This document shows, piece by piece, positions 1 through 8,206 of a DNA stretch of 64,000 bases (position 1 is the stretch's first letter; each line of letters starts with the position of its first letter). This stretch comes from Eunapius fragilis (lineage: Eukaryota > Porifera > Demospongiae > Spongillida > Spongillidae): contig OY811979.1 in assembly GCA_963681505.1 (NCBI GenBank), positions 7,734,736-7,798,735 of the forward strand. The letters run 5' to 3'. The position numbers and the translations under genes were made by a program. The notes under the pieces are model-generated. The model was not told the DNA's origin. It ran no database searches and saw nothing but the letters and a program-made list of their open reading frames with translations.

Positions 1-106
1 CTGTTGTTTGGTTAGGAGGGGCTGAGCCCTCCCTATGTCATTATTGGGGGGGGGGCTCGAGACCCCCCAGCCCTCCCCCCCCCCCCCCCCCCCCTTCCGC
101 CGCCAC
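1..106. repeat. G/C-tract repeat, possible end of a hAT-like MITE
   Basis: The segment carries a poly-G tract (about 46-56) and a long poly-C tract (about 76-95) and finishes with ccgccgccactg, whose reverse complement starts CAGTGGCGG, a terminus often seen on hAT-type non-autonomous elements. The other end would lie before the window, so the assignment is weak. Confidence 0.25.
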
Positions 107-128
107 TGTGGTAAACATCGTCCAAATC

Positions 129-392
129 ATGAAACCCTTTCGGTCAGCCATTTTGAAGTTGTTTATTTATGGGATAGTACGTTAGTTGAATAGTCTCGTA
201 CCCAGATGTATAAATGGACGTATTGAAGTTGTTTATTTATGGGATAGTACGTTAGTTGAATAGTCTCGTACCCAGACGTATAAATGGACACATTTAAATA
301 CGTCCATTTATACGTCTGGGTACGAGACTATTCAACTAACGTACTATCCCATAAATTAACGACTTCAAAATGGCTGACCGAAAGGGTTTCAT
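129..392. repeat. Foldback (palindromic) repeat with a duplicated left arm
   Basis: The outer bases 129-158 are the reverse complement of about 363-392 (atgaaaccctttcgg against ccgaaagggtttcat). Inside, a 70-bp unit starting gaagttgtttatttatggg occurs twice in direct orientation (155-224 and 225-294) and once inverted (about 301-366). The whole could form a hairpin of roughly 100 bp. No protein is encoded. Confidence 0.8.
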
Positions 393-911
393 ATTTATAC
401 GTCTGGGTACCACTACGGGACTAGTTCCATGCAGCAATGTTATGCCTGACCTTGTAAATGTAAACAATGACTAGTCGTCTGACTACTTCCCCTCCTCCTC
501 CCCTCTGTCGCTGAACGCTCAGATGAGGGAGTGGTCTGTCTCTGATCCACACTCCCTGATCTGTGGCCGGCTAATGGGAGAACTGGGTGATGTGGATGGG
601 ACAGAGTTCTTTCTGGCCTCTCCGAAGTACCCAAGTCAGAGGCAAATGTGTTCCGATATTACCTCTCCACCCCCTCTCTTCTCACACCCATCCTCTATCT
701 CTTTCCTTATCTCTCCTTCCCTCCCTCCCTCCCTTCCTCTCCTCCCCTCACTCTTCATTCCTCTCCCCTGCTATCTCCTTTCTCTCCTTCAACCCTCCTC
801 ACTCCCTCATTTTTGTTCCCCATCCTCTCCTTCCATATTTTCTCCCCTTCTCCCTTATCCCTCCTCTCCCTCTCTCGTCTTTATCCTAACCCTCTCCTCC
901 TCCCCATCAAG

Positions 912-1158
912 GTCATCCATGGGATGCTGCCCAAGAAAGCCAAGCAGATGCTCCATAGGATCATAGTAGTGTCACAGGATGCTGTGCTCCACCTGGATGG
1001 TGAGCCCACCACCACCATGGACTATGTCAACCTCCTCACCTTCATAGAGGAGATGGGAGGGCAGGTGGAGAAGGTGGAGGAAGATAGTCGAGGACCTGTA
1101 TGACCTCATAGACAAGTACCAGGTGCCTGTAGCCCCAGAGGACCTGGCAGTGTACCAG
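912..1158 (+). CDS. Dynein heavy chain exon (tail/linker region), frameshifted
   Basis: This is a single exon between an acceptor at 910-911 (after a long pyrimidine tract) and a donor at 1159 (CAG/GTGAGG). The first part reads VIHGMLPKKAKQMLHRI and continues to a leucine-rich stretch near LLTFIEEMGG. The last part reads DLYDLIDKYQVPVAPEDLAV, the pattern of axonemal dynein heavy chains just before or within the linker, where similar 'YDLL..YQVP.P.ELA.YQ' segments occur. The two parts are in different frames; a one-base shift is needed near 1080-1088 in gtggaggaagatag. Either the gene is decayed or there is a base error. Dynein heavy chains exceed 4000 residues, so only a tiny part is here; the neighbouring exons were not recognised and repeats and a transposon follow immediately. 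Confidence 0.55.
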
Positions 1159-1758
1159 GTGAGGGAGGAGGGGGAGGGGAAGGGGTGGAGAGGTCAGAGC
1201 TGAGGGGTGTAAAGGCAACCATGCATGCACTGTGCTTGCAGCACTACTAATTTTAAGATGTAATAGAGTTGCATGCAAACATTGTTGCCTAGTAGTAGAG
1301 CGGGGACCTATAGAATAGGCCATTTATTGTTCTAATAGTTTTAGGCCCTGACCTGGGAATACTTAATAATGTTATATAGCACATGTACATTCAATAGTCA
1401 GGTACATGTACCAGGAAGCAAGAGTTGGGGGCCAGCAATTTATTCTGTCAGCTACATGTACATGCATGTCTGTTCATCCTGTACCTCATGCATTGTATGA
1501 GTCAGCACAATGTTATCTCACCTCTCACCTACCTCCCCCTTCTCTACTCCTCTCCTCCCTCCCTCCCTCCCTCCTCCACACCCCTCCCCTCCCACCTCAG
1601 AGCCTTCAGCAGGAGATATGGCCACACAAATCCCACCCACATAAGTACCCAGCAAACAAGAATGCTGTATATAAACAGCCCAAGTGTTAAATGTCGGAAT
1701 CATGAACAAATATAATGGCTGGATGTTCCTGTGTTAGTGCTACGTATGTATAAGTCTG
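1159..1758. other. Intronic or intergenic sequence, no gene seen
   Basis: The donor of the dynein exon opens this stretch. A pyrimidine-rich tract and a possible acceptor at about 1599 (cctcag/agccttcag) could start a further exon, but its translation is short and not convincing. Confidence 0.4.
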
Positions 1759-1760
1759 GT

Positions 1761-2023
1761 GGGGAAATATACATTATGGAGGGGGGCTAGGCTGGTGGGG
1801 AAATATACATTATGGAGGGGGGCTAGGCTGGTGGGGAAATATACATTATGGAGGGGGGCTAGGCTGGTGGGGAAATATACATTATGGAGGGGGGCTAGGC
1901 TGGTGGGGAAATATACATTATGGAAGGGGGCTAGGCTGGTGAGGAAATATACATTATGGAGGGGGGCTAGGCTGGTGGGGAAATATACATTATGGAGGGG
2001 GGCTAGGCTGGTGGGGAAATATT
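1761..2023 (+). repeat. 36-bp tandem repeat, seven copies plus a partial
   Basis: The unit begins ggggaaatatacattatgga and recurs exactly every 36 bases with one or two substitutions among copies. Because 36 is a multiple of three, one frame stays open and reads GKYTLWRGARLV repeatedly. This open frame is a by-product of the repeat; there is no sign of a real protein. Confidence 0.95.
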
Positions 2024-2080
2024 CAGTAGGATTGTTTTCTCAGGGCTGCTGTGGAGAAATGAAGTTTCCATGCCTTTTAA

Positions 2081-2278
2081 ATGACCATCACCCTAACATA
2101 CCAGTATGACCATCACCCTAACATACCAGTATGACCATCACCCTAACATACCAGTATATGACCATCACCCTAACATACCAGTATGACCATCACCCTAACA
2201 TACCAGTATGACCATCCCCCTAACATACTAGTATGACCATCACCCTAACATACCAGTATGACCATCACCCTAACATAC
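2081..2278 (+). repeat. 25-bp tandem repeat, about eight copies
   Basis: The unit is atgaccatcaccctaacata followed by ccagt. Copies are nearly identical, one carrying a 2-base insertion. The array stops exactly where the left inverted repeat of the 7.7-kb transposon starts. Confidence 0.95.
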
Positions 2279-4350
2279 TGAAGTGGACCCTATACTGCAG
2301 ACCCAGTGGACAGACATCGACGATAATGAGTGGACCATCATACGGCAGGCAAACAGCTGTGGAGTGGCCCATATGGCAGAACCACACAGCAATTACATAT
2401 GTGAAGCAGACAGACATGTGTCTAACTTATAGCAAGCAGCTGTGGAGTGACACTACTGCAAAAAGCTATATAGTGACCCCTATGCCAGATACATGTACAT
2501 GTACAGCTATGACCCCTCCACCCTACCTCCCGCACTGCACCCTATACCCATTCCTTACAGTGAACAGTGATAGTGATGGAGTGGACTCTCTTTTGAGTGG
2601 ACTCCACCCACCCTACAGCTACATGAACAGTGTCAGCCATGGAGCGGGCCCTCTTTTAAGTTAGCTATTGAGTGGACTCCACCCTACCCCTGTGCTGCAC
2701 CCTAAACACATGCACACACAACACATACACGCATGCACTTGTACACAGCACCTATGCACTGCCATATGTGCTCAACTTGTTTCTTCATTCCGTCAACAGG
2801 ACTGTTTAGAACAGGAGTGATTGTAGGTTTTCCCTGCCATGAAGCCTACCTACACCCAGTGGACTGCACCTTCGTACATGTACGTGTACTTACACAGTCA
2901 TTTGCTAGTGGTTTGCTATACATCAAGTTGTGCAGCTGTGCACACAGTACGATGTACGTTTATCATGTCCCCATAGGATTGAACCTCTACACGTGCATGC
3001 TTCTTGTCTCCACACACACATGCGCACAACACTTGTACACACAGCACTTGTACACAGTTTCGCTGCACCTATGAACTGCCATATGTGCTCAATTTGTTTC
3101 TTCATTCCGTCAACAGGACTGTTTAGAACAGGAGTGATTGCAGGTTTTCCCTGCCTTAAAGCCTACCTACACCCAGTGGACTGCACCTTTGTACATGTAC
3201 GTGTACTTACACAGTCATTTGCTAGTGGTTTGCTATACATCTAGTTGTGCAGCTGTGCACACAGTACGATGTACGTTTATCATGTCCCCATAGGATTGAA
3301 CTTCTACACGTGCATGCTTCTTGTCTCCACACACACATGCGCACAACACTTGTACACACAGCACTTGTACACAGTTTCGCTGCACCTTAGCACTGCCATA
3401 TGTGCTCAACTTTTTATTTCATTCCGTCAACAGGACTGTTTAGAACAGGAGTGATTGTAGGTTTTCCCTGCCATGAAGCCTACCTACACCCAGTGGACTG
3501 CAACTTCGTACATGTACGTGTACGTACACAGTCATTTGCTAGTGGTTTTCTACACATGTATTGGTACGTGTACATGCATACATGTAATAGCATGCATTCA
3601 GCTGACAGTTCTCGTTTTTCCTCTCTAAATACTATTCCTATGTTCACCTTGAATTTTCTTTAGCTGTTTCTATGTGCACACATTAGTGTCTTGTGATTGG
3701 TCCTCTGTGCATAGAAATAATGGTTACGGTTACATGTACATGTAGTTGTTCCATGGCAAGGACACAGTGCTCGATTTACTGAAGTGTCATATCATGAGCA
3801 TTATGTGTGTCCTCAAAGTACATGTATGTTGCTCCTTACAACTGGTCCTCTGCCACGTTCCCATATGATGGTGCTTCCTAATGTGTCACCAATGTGTGTT
3901 TGTAAAATGTTGTCAAACTTGTACATATACCCCCTAAGGATGAGTTTACATAAGCAAAATTGATTAGGCCATGCCTATCAAGATAAGATAACCCAGGCAG
4001 GTGTTGTGTATACATGTACCTTACAGGGTCTCTTTTGGCACAATAGTATCTGTGGATGTCTTTTGGCACAACTATCTGTTTTGTAGCTGGATGTATGTGT
4101 AGAGCATACTTTTACATGTATACCTTTATCTCACACTTTTACAGTTGTGACCAACTGTGTGCTTATGTGTCTGAATGTGCTATCAATGACGAATCGTCAT
4201 CTAGCAACAACTAGAGCTAACTGAGACTGATGTTGTGTTTATGATGGTGTGTTTATGTCACATGATCACTTCCTGTCATAAATGTTGTGGTCCCTCTTTG
4301 TGTAATTGGCTGCTGTTACTTTCAAAATCGTACATGTAGGTTGTATTTAA
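2279..4350. repeat. Left terminal inverted repeat (about 2.07 kb)
   Basis: It matches the reverse complement of 8207-9955 nearly base for base, from tgaagtggaccc at the outside to ggttgtatttaa at the inside. It contains a 317-bp internal tandem unit beginning at 2758, 3075 and 3392 (two full copies and a partial third), against one fewer in the right arm. Open frames in it are shadows; none resembles a known protein. It is rich in TACATGTA palindromes. Confidence 0.9.
2758..3553 (+). repeat. 317-bp tandem repeat inside the left inverted repeat
   Basis: Units start at actgccatatgtgctcaac (2758, 3075, 3392) and include the segment ttccgtcaacaggactgttt. The right arm holds the same unit at about 9141 and 9458 (inverted), one copy fewer. 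The length difference between the arms, about 320 bp, is explained by this one unit. Confidence 0.85.
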
Positions 4351-4359
4351 GATAATACG

Positions 4360-5410
4360 ACAGATCTACAAAGTCACTTTGGTGCCATGATGCGCTCACA
4401 CTCTTCACTGTCAGGAAAACTAATGTCCCACACACGAGGGTCACTGTCAGGTGGTAGGTGAAGATGCTTGTGTCTGCACACACTCCTGAGATGTTCTCTT
4501 TGATCTTTGTGTATACCACCGGCTCCTGATGCAAACCACTGCATTGGAACTAAGTGTTAAAGCTTTTGAGTATACAACATTTTAAACAGTACCTTTTCAC
4601 AATCATGGCAAGGTTTGGCACGCGATCTTTTTTTTTTCTGATAGGGACCAAGTACTTGTAACTAGGACCCTTTACTCTTTTTTTTTGTTTGGTTTGTGTT
4701 CCTGCAATTAATGCAGCAATATCATGCCGTAAAAAGTATTGCTTTAGCTGAATGATCTCATATGCTAGTCCATGCACTTACTTATTTTCTGGCACCATCA
4801 TGTTGATATCTGTATCTCCCAGGTCGGTTTCCTCTATTACAGTTTACTCTGGGTTTAACTCTTCATCGTCTGTATTCAGGAACTCCTGTGATCCTTCCCA
4901 GACCTCAAGCTCATTGCATTTGTGATGAAAAACTCCAACCTGGTTGTGCATGGTATCATTACTAAGACCACTGTACCTGCTACTACAATAACCTACCGTA
5001 CTGCTACCAATGATAGGGGATATTGGTTCACATTGAGATTCAGTACTCGTAGTGGGAATCATTGGGGTGGAGGTCAGATATATAAGGCTTCCTTGGTACG
5101 TTCGATTTCGACCTTTTGCCTACATGGAAGTACAGCCATGCCCATGCGATACTATTGATCACTGCATGTAGTATTCAAACTAACTTTGATATAATCGCTT
5201 CTAAGTTCGCAATTTTTTCTTTGAATTCCTTGTTTCTACTCTTCTCATCTTGTAGGTTTTGTTTGAGGGCTTGAGCATAGTAATTGAGCGGCATGCACGC
5301 ATGAAACTATATATGCGCTTACACTCGTTCTCTTCAAGATATTGGATTGCCTGCTCCATCGCTGTGTCCAGAAGCTGTTTTCCTTCCCTTTTTATTGCTG
5401 TCAGACTCAT
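4360..5410 (-). CDS. Possible second gene of the giant-TIR transposon, not identified
   Basis: Several minus-strand open frames lie head-to-head with the DUF7869 gene. At the 5' side (5410-5201) a frame begins MSLTAIKREGKQLLDTAMEQ and is rich in charged residues; 5062-4844 and 4777-4550 have further open frames. Near the 3' end (about 4520-4370) a different frame reads HLPPDSDPRVWDISFPDSEE, which has the look of a real protein. The pieces are in different frames, so either introns or frameshifts separate them. I do not recognise a family and infer the gene only from composition, position inside the element and divergent orientation. Confidence 0.25.
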
Positions 5411-5637
5411 AGCGGCTATACATGCAGAAGTTTCAATTATATGCGATGCGTTATGGCTATAAATATCCGCACGTTTTGAATATTAATCACATACGTTTCT
5501 TTTCTATTTTTTCGCCGTTCTTAGTTTCGAAGACCTTTGTCTGCAGAGCCATTTCAATTCCAATTCATAATAATAGCAACCTGTTACGCTCTTGAAAATG
5601 CAAAAACCCTTCCGTCCGATGGAATCCGAGTTGTACA

Positions 5638-6258
5638 GTGCCAAAGAACAGGGCAGTGTTTATGATTTTCAGACTGATAGCGATGCAATTGACGAGGACT
5701 GTGAAGACGAAGCGGTTTGTGAAAAACGAAAGTGATGGTCCTGACGTGGGTTGTGAAAATGAAAGTGATGGTCCTGAAGAGGCCAGTGAGAATGATAGTG
5801 ATGACCAGGAAAATGATGAGGTTGACGTGGATTATGAACATCTGCAAGTTGATGAGGGTCATGATAGTGATGAGCAGAATGATGACCACAAGTCTGATGA
5901 TGGTGATGATGATGATGATAGTGATGATGATGAAAATGCCGAAGAAGATGATAATGAAAATGACCAGCGAAACTCACACAGACCAGGTAGGCTCAGCAGT
6001 TTGCTTCGTGAATACTTAAAGAATGGAGGGTGCTGTAGTAGTAATTGCCTGATTAAGTACAAAGATTTGGCTACAAAGCGTGCTTATGCAATGTCCCAAC
6101 TAAGGAAGGCTACAAAGAAGGCAGTGATATTAGGGATGCTGGCTATGATCCATGTGTTGAGTCTGAATTTGTTTCCCGTGGTGAACGTTCTCGAAGATCT
6201 TTCAACTATTGACTTGACTGGACTTCTCGGATTTGCTATTCAGCATTCTGTGCTGTAA
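5638..6258 (+). CDS. DUF7869-type transposon protein, acidic N-terminal part
   Basis: The frame encodes 206 residues with a strongly acidic region (about residues 30-105, long runs of D, E, S and N, for example GDDDDDSDDDENAEEDD) followed by RPGRLSSLLREYLKNGGCCSS, a short Cys-containing segment. It lies just upstream of, and in the same strand as, the conserved part of the transposon protein. The end of this frame drifts out of register near 6150-6250, where the conserved family sequence resumes in another frame (ICYSAFCAVTGFKVKTMKLL), so an intron or indel lies here. The true start is uncertain; 5638 is the first ATG. Acidic N-terminal tails are common in transposon proteins, but their role is unknown. 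Confidence 0.45.
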   Translation: MPKNRAVFMIFRLIAMQLTRTVKTKRFVKNESDGPDVGCENESDGPEEASENDSDDQENDEVDVDYEHLQVDEGHDSDEQNDDHKSDDGDDDDDSDDDENAEEDDNENDQRNSHRPGRLSSLLREYLKNGGCCSSNCLIKYKDLATKRAYAMSQLRKATKKAVILGMLAMIHVLSLNLFPVVNVLEDLSTIDLTGLLGFAIQHSVL

Positions 6259-6278
6259 CTGGTTTCAAAGTTAAAACT

Positions 6279-6800
6279 ATGAAGTTATTGCAAAAATCCT
6301 TTTCAAAAAATGATGTAGTACCTCAAACGCATGGTAACAGTAAAAAAATTCCTCACCATGCATTGTCACTACGGGATAAGAGCATTGTAGTGAATTTCAT
6401 ACGAAAGTATGCAGCAACGAATGGTCTCCCAGACCCTGGATGCCTAAAGGGACCGATACGAGATTATGTGCTCGAGAGCAATGTCACTATGAGAGAAGTG
6501 TATAACAAATATTGCCAGGCAATACAAATCCAAGCATCCCCACCAACTCAGCCATCAAAGGTGCAAAATCTAACAACACTGACCAAAAAAAGAAGGCTAT
6601 ACACACTTGTGCATACTACTACTCAATCAGAGTCACCTACTCCAGCAGCATCTACAGAACAGCAATATAGATGTGTCAGCTACATTGCATTTACTCATTT
6701 ATGGCACAGGTTTTGCAGCAATATAAAATTCTGTCCCAGCAAAAGTGATGTGCGATGTTTGCGATATGGCTTTAGTGTCATTACGACACAGACTAAGTGA
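6279..6800 (+). CDS. DUF7869-type transposon protein, N-terminal conserved part
   Basis: The frame reads on from upstream (…YSAFCAVTGFKVK) into MKLLQKSFSKNDVVPQTHGN, then PHHALSLRDKSIVVNFIRKY and LPDPGC. This matches the layout I know from proteins with a C-terminal DUF7869: a 'C..AF....G' block, a 'P..HGN' block, then 'FI..YA....LP.PG'. The last 40 or so residues lose this character; the conserved sequence continues in the 6745 frame after a good acceptor at 6738-6739 (ttctgtcccag). The donor was not located with confidence. The protein is probably the element's own transposition enzyme or partner, which is inference. Confidence 0.5.
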   Translation: MKLLQKSFSKNDVVPQTHGNSKKIPHHALSLRDKSIVVNFIRKYAATNGLPDPGCLKGPIRDYVLESNVTMREVYNKYCQAIQIQASPPTQPSKVQNLTTLTKKRRLYTLVHTTTQSESPTPAASTEQQYRCVSYIAFTHLWHRFCSNIKFCPSKSDVRCLRYGFSVITTQTK

Positions 6801-7947
6801 GGGTGAAAGAATTAGGATCAACACAAGCTACATTCAGCATATAACTGAAGCTAAAGTGTTACGAGAGGCCTACAATACCAATATTGATAAAGCCACACTT
6901 CTATGGCGTGCTCTTTGTAGACAAGGGGTGAAGATGGATGAATTGCAGAATCGGTCTAGTTACCCCTACTTGAATACACAAATGCAATATTCCTTTGACT
7001 TTTGTCAAAATGTATCCATTCCATACAGTTCCCAGCAACGAGGCACATTTTATTTTGTATCTCCTCGTAAAGTGCAGATTTTTGGTGTCTGCTGTGAGCC
7101 CTTATGCAGGCAAGTTTTCTTTCTCATTGATGAGTCAGAACAGATCGGAAAGGGATCCAATTCAGTTGTCAGTTTATTGCATGCATTCTTCGAACTTCAT
7201 GGGATAGGGGAAACATATGCAACATTGCAAGCTGACAACTGTGTAGGACAGAATAAAAACAAAACAATGATGTGGTATCTAGCATGGCGTATAATAACTG
7301 ATCAGCACCATAGAATTGATATCCAATACATGCTACCTGGACACACAAAATTCAGACCTGACTCCTATTTTGGAATATTTAAAAGGCAATACCGTGTGCA
7401 GAACTGTATTGACACACTTGATGAACTAGTGAAATGCGTCAAAGAGTGCGGAAAAGAAGTATCATGTATACCACAGCTTTGCAGAGATTGGAGCTTTTAC
7501 AATTGGGATGCATACCTAAGCAAATGGCTTGTTCCTTTGGTTGGGATTAACAAATACCACATATTTTGTTTCGATAAGCATAATCCAGGAGTTATGATGA
7601 TGAAAAAAACACCAGATGATGAAGGTAGAGAGATAAGCTGGCTGAAACAAGGAATCAAGATTTGTGATATTGTCAATGCTTTCCACAATAAAGAAATGCC
7701 CCTAACTATTGTTCCGAAAGGACTTACTCCAGCAAGAGAGCAGTACCTGTATGAAAAAGTAAGAAAATATGTGCACTGTCCATCGAATAGAGACAAGGTT
7801 TGTCCCAATCCAAATCCATATGAAGAATCAAATACTGCCCATCCTACTGTGATTGGGCCAGATATCATGGTAAGGGAAGAATGTGATATGCAAGGACCAT
7901 CATGTCAAAGCTCAACACTATCAAGTACATGTAGCAAAGAAATTTAA
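6745..7947 (+). CDS. DUF7869-type putative transposase core
   Basis: The 400-residue frame holds the full DUF7869-like domain. Landmarks, numbered from 6745: a CDVC pair at residues 3-6; YSFDFCQ near 82-88; YFVSPRKVQIFGV near 103-115; FLIDE near 126-130; LHAFFELHGIGE near 145-156; the signature QADNCVGQNKNK at 162-173; and PGHTKFRPDSYFGIFKR at 198-213. The conserved acids D85, D129, D164 and D206 are candidates for metal-binding residues of an RNase H-like (DDE) fold; this is inference, since the biochemistry of the family is not known to me. The start given is a GTG inside the frame; the real exon probably begins at 6740. The domain is uninterrupted, so the copy may be recent. A C2H2 finger lies just downstream in another frame. 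Confidence 0.6.
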   Translation: MMCDVCDMALVSLRHRLSEGERIRINTSYIQHITEAKVLREAYNTNIDKATLLWRALCRQGVKMDELQNRSSYPYLNTQMQYSFDFCQNVSIPYSSQQRGTFYFVSPRKVQIFGVCCEPLCRQVFFLIDESEQIGKGSNSVVSLLHAFFELHGIGETYATLQADNCVGQNKNKTMMWYLAWRIITDQHHRIDIQYMLPGHTKFRPDSYFGIFKRQYRVQNCIDTLDELVKCVKECGKEVSCIPQLCRDWSFYNWDAYLSKWLVPLVGINKYHIFCFDKHNPGVMMMKKTPDDEGREISWLKQGIKICDIVNAFHNKEMPLTIVPKGLTPAREQYLYEKVRKYVHCPSNRDKVCPNPNPYEESNTAHPTVIGPDIMVREECDMQGPSCQSSTLSSTCSKEI

Positions 7948-8119
7948 AAAAGAGGGCAGACAAATCAATCAAGGTGAAAACAGTGAACAAATATCAGTGC
8001 GAAAAAGAAGGAAAAGGTCAGAGTTGGAATATAATCATCAATGCCCACTATGCACTAAAAAGTATGCAAGCTACCAAGCATTGTATAACCATAAGAAGAA
8101 AAATCATCCACTGCAATAA
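7883..8119 (+). CDS. C2H2 zinc finger end of the DUF7869-type transposon protein
   Basis: This frame carries a basic stretch (VRKRRKRSELEY) and one classical C2H2 finger, CPLCTKKYASYQALYNHKKK followed by NH, with spacing C-x2-C-x12-H-x4-H, ending six residues later at 8119. It overlaps the end of the core frame in another register. A good donor (atg/gtaagg at 7870) lies in the core frame; the nearest in-phase acceptor at 7893-7894 would give a 25-base intron, which seems too short, so a frameshift or another splice pair is also possible. The finger probably belongs to the same protein as a DNA-binding tail. Confidence 0.5.
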   Translation: MICKDHHVKAQHYQVHVAKKFKKEGRQINQGENSEQISVRKRRKRSELEYNHQCPLCTKKYASYQALYNHKKKNHPLQ

Positions 8120-8206
8120 TGTGCTGACTTGGATCATAACATATTATACAGCACACATTATGCACAGCCCCAGTGCGAATTTGTAAATGTCCCATACATG
8201 TACTAT

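Noticed and set aside
523-966. 147-codon frame before the dynein exon
   Set aside because: Most of it is a Ser/Pro/Leu-rich reading of an intronic CT-rich tract leading to the exon acceptor.
2733-3663. Several open frames in the left inverted repeat and their mirror in the right one
   Set aside because: The same frames repeat with the 317-bp unit and mirror each other; composition is that of repeats (CTCAQHLY…), with no domain.
5669-6019. Poly-His and poly-Met frames opposite the acidic region
   Set aside because: They are shadows of the Asp/Glu/Ser-rich coding strand (GATGAT repeats) of the transposon protein.
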